From contig RBKR01000017.1 of NCBI GenBank assembly GCA_004835665.1, positions 248,001 through 312,000 of the forward strand: a stretch of 64,000 nt of DNA, read 5' to 3'. Below, piece after piece: positions 22,004 through 34,378 of the stretch. The notes beneath the pieces are model-generated. The model was not told where the DNA came from. It worked only from the letters and a program-made list of their open reading frames with translations, and searched no databases. The first letter of the stretch is position 1; each line of letters opens with the position of its first letter. A program made the position numbers and the translations under genes. Origin of the DNA: Phoma sp. XZ068. Its lineage: Eukaryota; Ascomycota; Dothideomycetes; Pleosporales; Didymellaceae.

Positions 22004-23932
22004 TCATCTCAACTCATCACTCCGCCTCGGACTCTGTCTCTGGCTATTAATCTGCGTATTCCTCGCCGTCTCTTCATTCAGCGTGTCCAAACTGCGTGCG
22101 GGACTGGGCGTCGTGCCTCTACTCCCGCGACTGCGGACGGGACTACTAGGTCTCGACGTTGCAATCTCATAACTCGGGAGGGCGACTTCCATGGGCGTAT
22201 ACGATGCGGGCGTGCGCACGGCGGTGTTGTAGCTGGGCGTGCGGGCGAGCGCAGACATGTCGTATTCGTAGTCAGAGGTGGGGATGTCGAAGTAGGATGG
22301 CTCTGCGCCGTTTTGCGGTGTGCGGTGGTGAGGGGTGCTCTGGCCGGAGGAGTGGTTTGAGGATTGCTGGCCGGAGCCGGATTGGTCGCCGGTCGAGTCC
22401 TGGCGCGAGGGGTGGAAGCGGGATGTGCGGTCGTGCGACATGTTGAGGTTTGCGAGGCGGTGCTGGAGGGCGATTGTGGATACACCGGGGCCGTCTTGTT
22501 GGTGGGCGACGGCGTCGAGGGAGAGGTCTTCTGCGGAGCCGCGTCTGCTCTGGGCGAAGAAGGGGGTGTTGGCGCCGCTGTTCATGGTGCTGCGCCAGCC
22601 GCCGGGGGTCATGTAGCCGGAGGGATCGATGTCGTTGTAGAGCGAGTCGAGCTGGTGGAGACCGTATGTCGGCGGCGCGTTCTGGTTGACCTCGTCCGCA
22701 ATCGCCTGCCGTGTCAGGATGCTTTGGTCCACAACCACGCTCTGGTCTTCGTTTGGCGGGAGGTTGGGCGAAATAAACAGGTGGACGTGGTTCTTCACCA
22801 GAAGCTGACTGGTGTGGCCCTCGGGGTTCTTGAGGTTAACGTATAACCTCAGCTTGTGCGACAACCGGATGTTCTCTGTATCCACAGACTGTCTGCAGTG
22901 TTTCAGAGACTTGGGCAAGTCCAGCGACATGGAGAAGCGGTGCGACTCATCGAAGAGCGCATCCGCATCGTCGACATCGGCAGGAACAAGGTGCGCAGAA
23001 TCAGACGGCATATCTGCCTCCTTGACCGCGACCTGGATATCTGTCTGGTGACTTATCCTCCTGCCAGCATATTCCGCGAACAACTGCCGCGACTCGATCA
23101 GCTCCATCTTAATAGTTGTAATCTCCACGCCCTTCCTCAGCGGTATCAAGACGAAATCAGCGGTGATTTGCGTGCCGACGATGTAGTTCTTCTGCGGAAC
23201 CGTAATCTTGTAGGCTACTTTATTCGCCCAGATATCCTCGTTGATCTGTGTCTGTCAGTTGAGCCCGTTGAAACAAATCTATTCACGCACCTGCTCCATG
23301 GGCATCGTCTCGAGCATGTCGTGACCCAGCGTGCGAATGACGCGGATATGCGACGAGGCTGAGAGCTGCTTGCTCATGTACCCTCTATCCACCGTCGCCT
23401 TCAAATTGTACACGACCCAGTTTGTCGGCAGCCCCTCGACGCTCTGGTCGAGGTTACTCGGCATCTTGAACTTGAAGTCCCACTCATGGTAACCCGCATT
23501 GATCTTATGCGCTTTCGAGTTCTTGTCCGAGCACGACACAGGGAAGAGCGTGAGTGTGTCGACGAGGAAGTTTGTCTTTTGCGAAATCGGCTGCGGGCTC
23601 ACCGTGTTGGTCAAATGCCATCTATCGGTCGGTCAGTCACAAGCACCCCAACTACTTCAAGAGAAAATGCATACGAGACTTTGCGCGTCGCCGTCAGGGT
23701 TATGCGCACGCTGCGCACAGAGATTGACTCGGGGTTGTTCAGGACCAGTTTGCCCTTGAGCTCAGCATCGTGCGATTCCGAGGGCTCGCCGTAGAACACG
23801 ACAAACGGGGAGTCTGGCCTGGAATGTGTTAATTCGTGTCATTGCACTCTCGCGACGCAATTCCACCTACTTGATCTCCAGCACAGGCGTGTGGTTCCTC
23901 CCGCCAAACACTCCGGCACCGGGGCGAGGCAT
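22004..23932 (-). CDS. Alpha-arrestin, HECT ubiquitin ligase adaptor of the ApyA/CreD kind (592 aa)
   Basis: Four exons join in frame: 23932-23871, 23818-23675, 23621-23291 and 23245-22004, with introns of 45-53 bases and donors GTAGGT, GTATGC and GTGCGT. The product starts MPRPGAGVFGGRNHTPVLEIK and has an arrestin N domain (to about residue 175) and C domain (about 185-350). After that comes APPTYGLHQ, a PPxY motif at about residue 366, and then a Ser/Pro/Thr-rich tail with many SPxR sites. Family knowledge: alpha-arrestins bind plasma-membrane transporters through the arrestin fold and recruit Rsp5/HulA-type HECT ligases through PPxY, leading to transporter ubiquitination and endocytosis. 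The founding filamentous members ApyA and CreD were tied to carbon catabolite repression. Which of the two this is I cannot decide. Its next gene upstream is CreC, on the same strand. Confidence 0.9.
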
Positions 23933-25579
23933 GATGTAACGTGGGACAGGACCAGGAAAATCACCAAAAGTCCAGGGTCATAACAACCTTCTCAGGAGCT
24001 ATGAATGGTGAAGAAAGTAGTGGTCTCTGAATATGACTTTCGAAAAGTATGCGAAGAGCCGTCGGCCGTAAGGATGACTGGGTACTTGGACTCTGTAAGG
24101 ATGACGGACGGGTACTTTTGTTTCTAGTAGTGAGTGGTGGCTGAGCGTTTGCGTCTTACGTGGGAGAAAGGGAAGACCGGGCGGGATTCTAAACAACACC
24201 AACGCCCCGTGATGACGATCTCAGCGATTCTAGCAAGCCAGCCAGCCGCGTGTAAGCTGCCTCGTTCTACATATACAGCAAGCAGCGTGGGATGCTCGCC
24301 GCAGCGGGCAAGGGCGGCCTGCATGGGTCCCCTCCCCCCTTCAGCCATGCCAGCACGGCCTTGCGCGTGCGGCGATCCACTGCGCAGCGTAGACTACCAG
24401 AGTGGATACCGGTGCGGTTGCTCGCATCAGTGTCTTTGCTAGCGCAGAGGACAATCTGCATGCTGCGCGGCGTGCTTGTCTTTGGAGATTGAGATTTTTC
24501 TGGCGCGTCCGGTTCCACCGAAAAGAAGGTGGGCCGATAGCCTCCCGCGAACGGCGTGATACCTGACACATGCCTGCTGCCGCGGTACAGTCGCTGCAGT
24601 ATCAGTGAGACGCCTCCTGCGGTTCGCCGAGGGGTGCTGAGGAGTTTTGACGGCCGTGACAGCGCGCCATTGGGGTGTTCGGTCAGAGTAGCAGCTTTTT
24701 GCTAGACCATTCAACATGTGAAGCAGTTTCACGATGGTCCGGTAAGCGTGGATCTCCCGACTACTTTTCATCACGACATGCCCGAATCAAGGAAATTGGC
24801 TTCAGCTGCAGCCACACGATCGTATCGTTATCAGTATCCGCAGCACACACAGCACAGCAAGAGTATCGAATGTGACCGTAATCCGAGAGAATTCCATATT
24901 ACGCCCTCCACTCACCCACCCCTCACACAAACCATATCCAGCACGGAGATGGAGTCGATTGACGTTGTGAAACATGCACCTTTACAATCTGCATCTCTGG
25001 TCCACCTTTGTACACTCATCTCAACGTCTACGGCCGCGGCACGGAATATCTCACGCTCGTTCGGGTAGCAGCCGCACTGATCGACGTGCGACACGCTGAT
25101 ATCAGTCCAGCCTCACATCACACGGCAGCGCCAGCCGCGGTGGAAAAGGTATCCACTGCGGTGCCAGCGATGGTGCAATCAGGACGTCGGGCTTCTCTCC
25201 GGCAGAATTCACGAGCATGTCGCGGTCACGAAGAGGTCATTCGAGTGTCAGTTGATTTGACAGCGTGAGTGACGCCATGCGATTGTCACGGAGAGACGGA
25301 GAGATAAGCATCTTGTATAACAGCTGCATGCGCCATTGCCCCTGCATATGCTGGTGCTTGCTGGCTTTTGTACACTTCTACCAGTTTACTAGAGAGGATA
25401 ACTGCACGACGCGTGTGGCGCAGGGCCGTGACGTGCGTTCCAGAACGAAGCAGACACGGCCATCGGGCCTTCCCGGGGAGAACTCTAATCGGGCACCCCT
25501 GCGCCGCACATGCAGGTCGCAGAGCCTCATCGTAGAGCTGCGCGCTCGTCCGCCAATGAGAACACCCCGTGTTGCATGT
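23933..25579. other. 1.6-kb intergenic region between the arrestin and CreC genes
   Basis: No gene is recognised; frames are short and overlap in all phases. It should contain the arrestin promoter and the CreC 3' untranslated region. Confidence 0.5.
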
Positions 25580-27843
25580 CTATGAGATGCCTACGCTCGA
25601 ACTCGTCGGCGAGCGCCCACGCGTACTATCGTCTGTCGAGGAGCCCTCCTTTGGGCGGTCCCAAGTGCGAATGTGTCCTGTAGTCAGTCATTGTCAGCAC
25701 AGTCCCATGCGGTCCACATCGAGGATCCTTATCACGGTGTCGAAGTTTTGCACCTCCCAACAGAAACACAGCGCATCGGCGAGCGGGTCCTGCACGGCGG
25801 CGGGTGTTCCTGCCCTAGCGCGAGCGGCAACAAGCCTTATCGCATGCATTATTTTAGGTCGGAAACGTGCTCGTGAGGTTGGGAGAAAATTTCAAGATGG
25901 GCGGCGAGTGACGAAAATAAGACGTACCGTTCTTGCACGATGTTATTATGCAATCTTCTTCAAAGGCCAACCAGGTAAGGGGGTGCTCGTCGACCGACTT
26001 GGTCTGTGGTTGTTAGTTCTGTTCATGACGTTTTTCGTGGTCAACGTACCAACACTGGAGGCAGCATCGCGGTGCGTGCGCGGGGCTCGACAGGGTGCAC
26101 CACCTCGTCGTCATCGAGCGCGCTGCCAGACGTCAAGTTGGAGTTTGATCGCACGCGGCCGGCAGAGCTCTCCGTTCGAGTGCGCTGCATGGGGTTCGTC
26201 GAGGCCATGCTGTTTCGCGGTCGCAGTGACGCCGCTCGCGGTCGGTGCAGCATGCCCACGCTGAAGTCCCACAGCAGTAATCTCGTGTCTTCTCCAACGC
26301 TTCCTATCCGGTAGCTGCGCTCGTCGCATCTCCAGGGATCGAACTGTACGCCTGTGACCCAGGAATTGTGCCCTTGACAGCGCGCAACCAGCATGCGGTC
26401 CTCCAACGACCAAATCGAAACGAGATCGTCCTGGCCGCCTGTGACGACGTATCTGCCGTCTGGCGACCAGCACACACACATCATGCCGCCGTAGTAGCTC
26501 ATGTAGTGATGCAGCAGCTTCTCTTTCAGGAAGTCAATAATCCTGAACGACCCATCTTCAGAAACGACGGCGAAGTGACGGCGGTCAGGCGAGAACTCGA
26601 ACGCATTGATCTTTGAACTCGACACCTGCCAGTACGACACCGGGTTCGCCTTTTGGTTTTTTGACTGCACAGACTTCTTCACCGTCAGTCTGGTTTTCCT
26701 CTCCATGTCAGACATGCCCTCGTCAGGTGTCTGATCTTCCGCAACAAACGCCGCATCCTCCTTCTCCTTGTCGTAGACGACCAGACTGCCGTCCATGTGC
26801 GACGCCATGAACAGGTTTTCGCTGTTGGGTATCCACCGGATGTCGGACACGGCGGTTGGGTTGATGATGCCATTCTTATTCAGACGAGAGTACTTCTGCG
26901 ACATGGGCTCGTACCAGATGATGTCGCCTGTGGAGAAGCCCATGACGATGTCGAGGTGGTTCGGGCCGCGGGTGACCTGGTTGATGTCGTGACATAGCGC
27001 GTGTGCCTTGGTGAATAAAATCTTGGTGAGGTGTTCCTCCTTTGTTGGTGATGTCAAGTCTAGCCACTGCAGGGCGCGGTTTATATTGGCGAATGCGTAG
27101 ACGCCATTGACGTTGTGCTCTTGAAGCCGCTTGGTCAGGGCTTCGTGCGGGATCACTCTCGACACAAAGGACGAGTTGCTCTTCACGATGTTGTTCTTGG
27201 GCTTGTTGCGCTTGCTGGGATCCTTCGAGACCTTGCCGTTCACCACGCTCAACGCTGCATTGTCTGCGCCAAACACGGGCGTCCGTAGGCCATCCAACGG
27301 CGCGGAGACAAAGCCATTCACGCCCTGCGAATCGGTGTCGCTCGTGTGGCTGTTCGACTCGTGCTCGGCGATGGGTGGGACCTGCGACCGTGTGCTGTTC
27401 TTCGTGTCGAGTCTCTGCAGCAGGGTGGACGATGGCTGGCGGGGCGCGAGGGCCACAAGAGACAGCTTGGTGCCCTGGGTGGGCGGTGATACCGTCGTCG
27501 CAAGCGGGTTGGGATTGTGGACCGGGGCTTCTGACGGGTGCGGCGGCGGAGTTGCGAGGTGCAGGTCGTCGCGGAGGAGATAGGTGCCTGCCATGTCCAT
27601 GTCAGCAACACCCGCATACACAGCAGACTACATACCCTCGCCCACGACCAGCTGGTACTCGGGGCCGGTGGGGCGGCTGATGCTGTTGTTGGTCTCGATA
27701 AGCTGTCCTGGCGGCGCACCGGGATAGCCGCCAACAGGGTACCGAGGTGGTGGAGGCAGCACGCTGTAGGCGTCAGTCAAGCGTTCGTGCAGGTGGCATG
27801 ATAGCGGTAGTGCTGCGATTGGTGGGCCGGGTACTCACAACAT
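25580..27843 (-). CDS. creC: Carbon catabolite repression WD40 protein CreC (614 aa)
   Basis: Five exons join in frame: 27843-27839 (only ATGTT), 27763-27636, 27587-26050, 26003-25928 and 25677-25580. Introns are 75, 48, 46 and 250 bases. The spliced N-terminus MFVLPPPPRYPVGGYPG and the segment GEGTYLLRDDLHLATPPPHP match what I know of CreC. The middle carries WD40 repeats, for example FEFSPDRRHFAVVSEDGSFR, WSPDGRYVVTGGQDDLVSIW and GHNSWVTGVQFDPW. The last exons add CIITSCKNGHIRTWDRP, completing the propeller. In Aspergillus CreC binds and stabilises the deubiquitinase CreB, and the pair acts in carbon catabolite repression. The first coding exon is only five bases, and the last intron is far longer than the other introns in this window. 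Confidence 0.94.
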
Positions 27844-28398
27844 GGCTGCTGCGGTGCAATGTACTATCCGTTAATCACTCTACAGCGCGACAGACATGGG
27901 CATGGCAGGAGGTGGGGCGGATATGTATATGTCGGAGTAGGTCGCCCCGTGTGCGCTTGATGTACGGAGGGATTGAGTCGCGGCGCAGTCAACCGAACCG
28001 TGGAGAATGCGGAGATACCAACGGCCTAGCATCGCATTCGGATGTGGCTTGCGTTGGATGCTTGGGTGGTGGACCCGTGCACGCTCACAGCGTCGCTCGT
28101 CGCTCCTGGGTATCGCTGTAGCCGGCAGCTGCGCAGGGTTTACAAGCAACGGCGAGGCACGTCTTCATTCACTCCCGGCAGATTGGCGCAATGCGGGGAG
28201 CTTAAGGTTGCGATCGCCAAGACACGTGGACGGACGCGCTCGGTACCTCAGCTGTTGATCGAATCATTACCATAGCTTCGCGAGATAGCACAGTAGTTCC
28301 ACAGCTGCCTGCTCACTTCACTGTATCACTTCACACCGTATTCACTTCATTGACTATACTTTCCGTCTATACCCTAAATGCAGCAAACATGCTGAGAT
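27844..28398. promoter_or_regulatory. Divergent promoter region between creC and gem1
   Basis: The start codons of creC (-) and gem1 (+) face away from each other across 555 bases, so both promoters must lie here. I see no specific element that I can name with confidence. Confidence 0.5.
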
Positions 28399-30380
28399 AT
28401 GGCGACCGGTATGTCGAGTCGTGGGTTGATGTTGCTGCCACGGCGGTTGACTAATGGTACCCCAGTCCGAATCTGTGTCTGCGGTGACGAGGGAGTCGGC
28501 AAGAGCTCCATCATCACCTCGCTCGTCAAGGATGTCTTCGTCACCGCCAAAATCCAGCCGGTGCTGCCCCAGGTAACGCTGCCGCCTACGCTCGGCACGC
28601 CCGACAATGTCACCACCACCATCGTCGACACCTCCGCCCTCCCCCACGAACGGCATGCTCTAAGGAAGGAGCTGCGCAAGTCGAATGTTATATTGTTGGT
28701 GTACTCGGACCACTACAGCTATGAGCGGGTCGCGCTGTTCTGGATGCCGTACTTCCGCTCGCTGGGCGTGAATGTGCCGGTAGTGTTGTGTGCAAACAAG
28801 GCGGATCTAGCTTCGAATGGCACGACATCGCAGGTGGTCGCGGAGGAGATGCTGCCGGTGATGAATGAGTTTAAAGAGATTGATTCGTGTATACGGACAA
28901 GCGCAAAGGAGCACGCCAACATCAACGAGGTCTTCTTCCTCTGCCAGAAAGCCGTCACGCATCCGATAGCGCCGCTGTACGACTCGAAAGAAAACGCCCT
29001 CAAACCTGCAGCGGTATCTGCACTACAACGAGTATTTCGCCTCTGCGACACGGACAAGGATGGATATTGGAATGACCAGGAGATACACGACTTTCAGATC
29101 AAGTGTTTTGAGAAGCCATTGGGCGAGGACGACCTGGCGAATATCAAGAAGTCGATGGAGAGGTTCGCACCCGGGGCTACTGGGGAGAATGGCATGGACG
29201 AGAAGGGGTTCCTGCTGCTGAACAAGATCTTCGCCGAAAAGGGCCGCCACGAGACTATATGGATTATCCTGCGCAAGTTCTATTACACCGACAGCCTCAG
29301 TCTGCAGGACGCATATCTACGACCCAAGTTTGAGGTTGCCCAGTTCTCATCCGCAGAGCTCAGTCCAGCGGGATACCGGTTCTTCGTCGATCTGTTCCTG
29401 AAATTTGACAAGGACAACGACGGCGGACTGAATGACCGCGAGCTCGCCAATTTGTTTGCGACAACGCCGGGCATTCCGACATCGTGGACCGACTCGGCGT
29501 TTCCATCATGCACGGTCCGCAACGAAGCCGGCCACATCACATTGCAGGGCTGGTTGGCACAGTGGAGCATGACCACGTTCGAGGAGCCCAAGACTACGCT
29601 GGAATATCTGGCGTATCTCGGCTTCGAAAACAACGACCGAAGCGGCACAACCAGCGCATTGAAGCAGACGAAAGCGAGGAAGCGCAGAAACCGCCCTGCG
29701 CGCGTGGAGCGTAATGTGTTTCTCTGCTACGTGCTGGGGTCAAGTGGTAGTGGGAAGAGTGCGCTGTTGTCGTCGTTTCTGCAGCGGCCATTCACGCAAA
29801 CGTACCATCCGACGATCAAACCGCGGTCAGCAGTCAACAGCGTGGAGCTCAAAGGCGGCAAGCAGTGCTACCTGATTCTTGAGGAGCTTGGCGAACTGGA
29901 GCCTGCGATCCTCGAAAACCAGGCCAAGCTCGATGCCTGTGACTTGCTGTGCTACACGTATGACTCGTCGGACCCAGACAGCTTCGCACATATCGTGGAG
30001 CTGCGGAAGAAGTACCCTCACCTGGACAGACTGCCTGCCGTGTACACGGCACTAAAGGCCGACCAAGACAAGACGATGCAGCGATGCGAGCAGCAGCCTG
30101 ACGAGTACACGAGCACGCTGCGCATGGCGCCGCCCCTGCATGTCAGTGCAACGTGGAGCAGCATATCGGAGCTGTTTGTGCATGTAAGTACCCCTGCGCA
30201 CGTGATAGGACGAGCTGACGGCTGTAGCTGGCCGAGTGTGCGACACACCCGTCGACTGCGTTTCCGAAGAACGAGGACGAGGGCGGGTACGATAACATGA
30301 ACGTGTATCTGGCGCTGGGGGCTGCGACGTGCGTGGTTGCGTCGGCGGTGTTTATTTGGAAGCGGAACAGCATGGCATAG
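28399..30380 (+). CDS. gem1: Mitochondrial Rho GTPase Gem1/Miro (626 aa)
   Basis: Exons 28399-28408, 28466-30183 and 30228-30380. Splicing the first intron (57 bases) gives MATVRICVCGDEGVGKSS, the usual start of fungal Gem1. Unspliced, the frame stays open and inserts 19 residues. Domains in order: first GTPase with P-loop GDEGVGKSS (about 10-18), EF-hand DTDKDGYWND (about 197), second EF-hand DKDNDGGLND (about 315), second GTPase with GSSGSGKSALL (about 427), and a C-terminal membrane helix (about 603-618) with WKRN tail. This is the tail-anchored outer-membrane protein that controls mitochondrial distribution and, in yeast, associates with the ER-mitochondria tether. The helix and the basic tail lie in the last exon; unspliced, the protein would lose its anchor. 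Confidence 0.95.
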
Positions 30381-30906
30381 ACGTGTAGACGTGGTATAGA
30401 TGCAGCGATATCCACTCGACAGTACATAATCGATAATCAACACTCATCGACAAAAGGCCATGATGTCAGATGTGTGACGTATTACCGTGTGAAGGCACGA
30501 GCGTGATGGCGGCTGCAGGGGCACTGGCGCTTCGGCTCGCTACATGTGTGGTGATGGTGCATGTGGTGGTGCATGTGGTGGTGCATCGGTGGGCGGCGGT
30601 GCTGTGGAGAGTACTGCTAGTAGGCGAGTAGGCGAAGAGGTTAGGCGCTCCGGGGCGGACAGTTCTGGGTTAGGTAGTCGACGCCGGGACCTACGACCAT
30701 GAGGGCTCGCACGCTGCTGTCCCTCGCCCTCTGCATCGCCAGCCATGGTGCCCCCTATCCACCGTAGCCTCTCCTGCCCTCGCCCGCACGCCGCCTAGCA
30801 CCCACCCGGCCGCCGCCCGCCGCCCGCGGATGCCCTCGCTGTGCGCGCCCCCCTCAGGCACCCCCCGTGGCAGCCGCAGCGCCGCCGCATTCCTCGCGCA
30901 GCCAAC
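30381..30906. other. Intergenic region upstream of the ZDS gene
   Basis: GC- and CT-rich, with a CATGTGGTGGTG-like tandem repeat around 30551-30590. It holds the gem1 3' end and the ZDS promoter and leader. No gene is seen. Confidence 0.45.
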
Positions 30907-32563
30907 ATGGTGAGTCCCGTCGTGTGTTTGTTGCAGGGCGTGCAGGGCGTGCAGTGCGCGGGCGGTCGAACAGCCGTCCTGCTGCCGCCGCGGCGCCCTT
31001 GCTGCTGCCCTCCCTCCCTCCCGCGAGCGTGCTGACCTCCCCTCCGCCCTCGACGCAGGCCCAGGACCGAGCACGGGAGCTCGAGCGCGTGTACCAGATG
31101 CGCCGCGGCCATGTGCCGCACATCTCCATCAGCGACGACAACCACCACGTCACCGAGGCCATAGGCGACCTGTATGGCGGCGACAGCGACACCGACTCGC
31201 CCAAGCGCAGCTCGCGCCCGCTCAGCTTCCTGCCCGACTCGCTGAGCGAGAGCATCCACACGCCCTTCAACCCCTTCCCCGACATGGCCCCGCCCGCAAA
31301 GTCGCCGCTGCGCCCGCAGGTGCACTCGACGACGCTGCAGCCGACGCTGCAGCCCACGCCGCCCCAGCACTCGCCCACGCCGCCCAGCAATCCCACCTCC
31401 CCCCCGCTGTCCCGCTCGGCCTCGGACACGGCCTCGCAGCAGTTCCCCCTCAACGACCTCGACTACGAGTCCAGCCCCGCCGGCCTCGCCCAGGAGCTCA
31501 GCAACCTGCAGGCCATCCGCCGCATGTCCATGGACGTCCACAACGCCGACCCGGACCTGCCCTCGTTCCAGTCCTACGCCGCGCCCCCGACCTCGCCCCC
31601 GCCACTCGACGACGACAGCCAGCAGCTGTTCTGGGTCCCGGCACGCCTGCACCCGGAGCTGGCCCCGAAGGAGTTCAAGACGTTTATCGAAGAAAAAGTC
31701 CACACCATCCGACGCCGCTCCGGCGACCTGAGCTCGTCCCTGTCGCCAGATGGGGGCATGGGCCGCCAGGACTCCACCGGCGGACTGCGCAGGAAGAAGT
31801 CGATGCTCTCGCGCCAGATCGACACGGGCTCTGGCTACAAGGACGGCGCTGAGCGACTGGAGAGGAAGCGCTCGGGGAACCAACCAAACGGGCTGTCGAA
31901 TCTGCAAGAGCTGGAGCACATTGTCGAGGACCCTGCTGCGATGGTCAGACGCATGAGCATGAACAGGAGCCCAACGCCCGAGTCAATTGACGGCGATGCA
32001 CCCATCATTCCGCGCGCAGCTGGTGGCCTTGGCGCACTCAAACGCTCCACACATACCAACTACCGGCGAGGCAGTCTGCGAAGTCAAGGCCGAGTAGGGC
32101 TCTCACGACGGCTCGCTAGTCGGAACGCCGAAACAGACACCGACGACTCCCCGTCAACATCCCCCACACGACCAGATGTGCCTGAGTTGCCTAAACTCCC
32201 GCAAATTAACAGAGTTCAGTCAGAGCCTATCAATGGCGCGTTTGAGCCGTCCAACTTTTCCCGGCCGAATAGGAAAAGGTCCCCCACAGACGAGGACACA
32301 CGACCCGGTTCTGCCGAACCCCAGAAACGGCCTGAATCTTCTGGAAACGAGCAGGAAGAGCGTCAAGGGCCGAAGCCGAAAGCATTCCACTCGAGGATCG
32401 CATCCAACGGCCGGACGAGCGCACATTTACCTGGATACAACGCACCAGCACCGCAATTGGCATCCCCCGTCCCGCAGATCATCGAAACGCCCCCGCCGCA
32501 GGAGCCGGAGCGAAAGCAGTTTCAGCTGCCGGAGCGTACGACGTCACGACAGCCACCTCAGCC

Positions 32564-32598
<35 letters not shown>

Positions 32599-33912
32599 GC
32601 CAGCAACCTCAGCAGTACCAACAACCTCAGCAGTACCAGCAACCGCAGCAGCAACAACCTCAGCAGCAACAACCTCAGCAACCTCCCCAGCCTAATGGAC
32701 CTCGAAGCCCCGCCCAGCAACGGTCTCCGTCATCCCGGCAGAACAAACACGCTCAAGCCGCGCAGAACTCACCAATCAAGCCACAGCAATCGCTCGACGA
32801 CCTGCAGCACCCTTCAGCCATCCCCGGCAACCACAGCACAAGAGTCGATAATCTGTCCATCATTCCAAATCTGCCGGAAGAGAAAAAGGACAAAAAGTCC
32901 AAAGACAAAAAGGAGGACGGGCCCAGGAAGACGAGCTGGGGCTGGCTGGTCGGCAACGACAAGAAGGAGAAAGAAAAGGAAGAGAAAGAGCGCGAGAAGG
33001 AGCTCGCCAAGAAGGTCAAGAACAAGCTCAGCAAGCCTCAGGAGAAGGCCGACGACACACGACTTGACCTGCTCCAATCGTCCATGCAGAGCGGGAATCG
33101 TGGTCGTGAGAGCGTTGTGTTGGACCGTGAAAGTGTGAAACTCGAGGAAGAGCGGAAGAAGGAGAGCAACAGAAAGGCATCCGACAAGAAAGAAAAGGAG
33201 CCGGGTCTGCTGTCCTCCATCTTCGGCGGCGGCAAGAAGAAGAGCGAGAAAGAGTCGAGCCACAAGAAGAACGCCTCGCGTGGACTCTCCCCTGACCCAC
33301 CACCACGGATCCTCAAGCCTGACATCGACTACAACTGGACGAGATTCTCCATCCTTGAAGAACGTGCAATCTACCGCATGGCGCACATCAAGCTCGCCAA
33401 CCCCCGTCGGGAACTCTACTCCCAAGTGCTGCTCAGCAACTTCATGTACTCGTATCTCGCCAAGGTCCAGCAGATGCACCCGCAGATACAGATCGGCAAC
33501 TCGAAACAGGCCAAGCTCGCTGTCGCCCAGCAGAAGAAGGAGCAGCAGCAAGCCCAGCAGCAGCCGCAGCAACAACAACAACAGCAGCAGCCTGAAGAGT
33601 TCTCGCAGTATCAGCGGTACCAACAGGTAAGCAAGCGCACGTGATTGTGGATGAAGCTAATTATCCCAGCAACAACAACAGCAGCAGCAGCAGCAGGAAC
33701 AGCCCGAGAAATCGAACGAATGGCCCAGCACGTACAATCAGCAGGACAACGGGCAGCAGCAAAAGTATGGCCAGAGTCCTCGAGACAGCCATCACTCGCA
33801 GCACAGCGTCAACGGCGGCGGCTACAGCGTCTCGAACAGCTCCAACTATCTCGGGCAGCCTAGACAGGGTCAGCCGGACTCGGATAAGAGCGGAGACGAC
33901 GACATGTGGTAG
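30907..33912 (+). CDS. ZDS1/ZDS2-type protein with C-terminal Zds domain (937 aa)
   Basis: Exons 30907-30909 (the ATG alone), 31059-33626 and 33670-33912. The 149-base first intron (GTGAGT donor, CTGAC branch, GCAG acceptor) joins the ATG directly to GCCCAGGAC, giving MAQDRARELERVYQMRRGH. The body is Pro/Ser-rich and probably disordered. It holds a Gln-rich tract encoded near 32566-32690, then a highly charged Lys/Glu segment, then the Zds C-terminal domain near residues 755-820 (YNWTRFSILEERAIYRMAH followed by the LLSNFMYSYL motif). A second Gln tract spans the last intron. The end DDDMW is like that of other family members as I recall them. In yeast ZDS proteins bind the PP2A regulatory subunit Cdc55 and affect polarity and mitotic exit. 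Confidence 0.88.
32566..32695 (+). repeat. CAG/CAA tract encoding poly-Gln in the ZDS protein
   Basis: A run of CAG codons followed by interrupted CAGCAACCTCAG-type units encodes an uninterrupted Gln block and then Gln-Gln-Pro repeats. Such tracts commonly vary in length between strains. Confidence 0.8.
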
Positions 33913-34378
33913 GCACTCTTCACACACGAGCATACCTTCTCGGCGAGCGGACGTCCGCAGCGCATCTTACCTTCTCTGTATTTTATCGGACCTGCTTCAA
34001 TTTTGCGTTAATTTCTATTACACATTTGCATCTACTTCTGTTTTCGTACCAGGAGTATGTAGGGATGTAGCGGGCGCATACGGATGTATAGAGGCATCGG
34101 GATTATGACTGTACGTCGGTAGACATGCAGAGGCGTAGTTGTAGGGTGGTATGACATTAGCGGCGACCTGCATATACAATGTACTGCACCTTGCACTCAC
34201 TTCCAAAGTCACTCATTAACCATTGATGAAATGACGCCAGCGATAAGATGCTTATCGCTTACCCCACATTAATTCGACATTCTGACATCCTGACATCCTA
34301 ACATATCTCATCTCATCTCACCTCCACACCTTTCTACCCTCCCAACCCATCCATATCCACATTCAAACAAACACCAAC
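33913..34378. other. Intergenic region between ZDS and cupin genes
   Basis: It contains the ZDS 3' end and a CT/CA-rich leader (TCTCATCTCATCTCACC) just before the cupin start, which is common in fungal promoters. Confidence 0.5.

Noticed and set aside
30795..31919. Minus-strand frame of 374 codons, and a plus-strand frame of 320 codons at 32176-33138
   Set aside because: Shadows of the GC-rich, repeat-rich ZDS gene; they lack introns, domains and a sensible composition.
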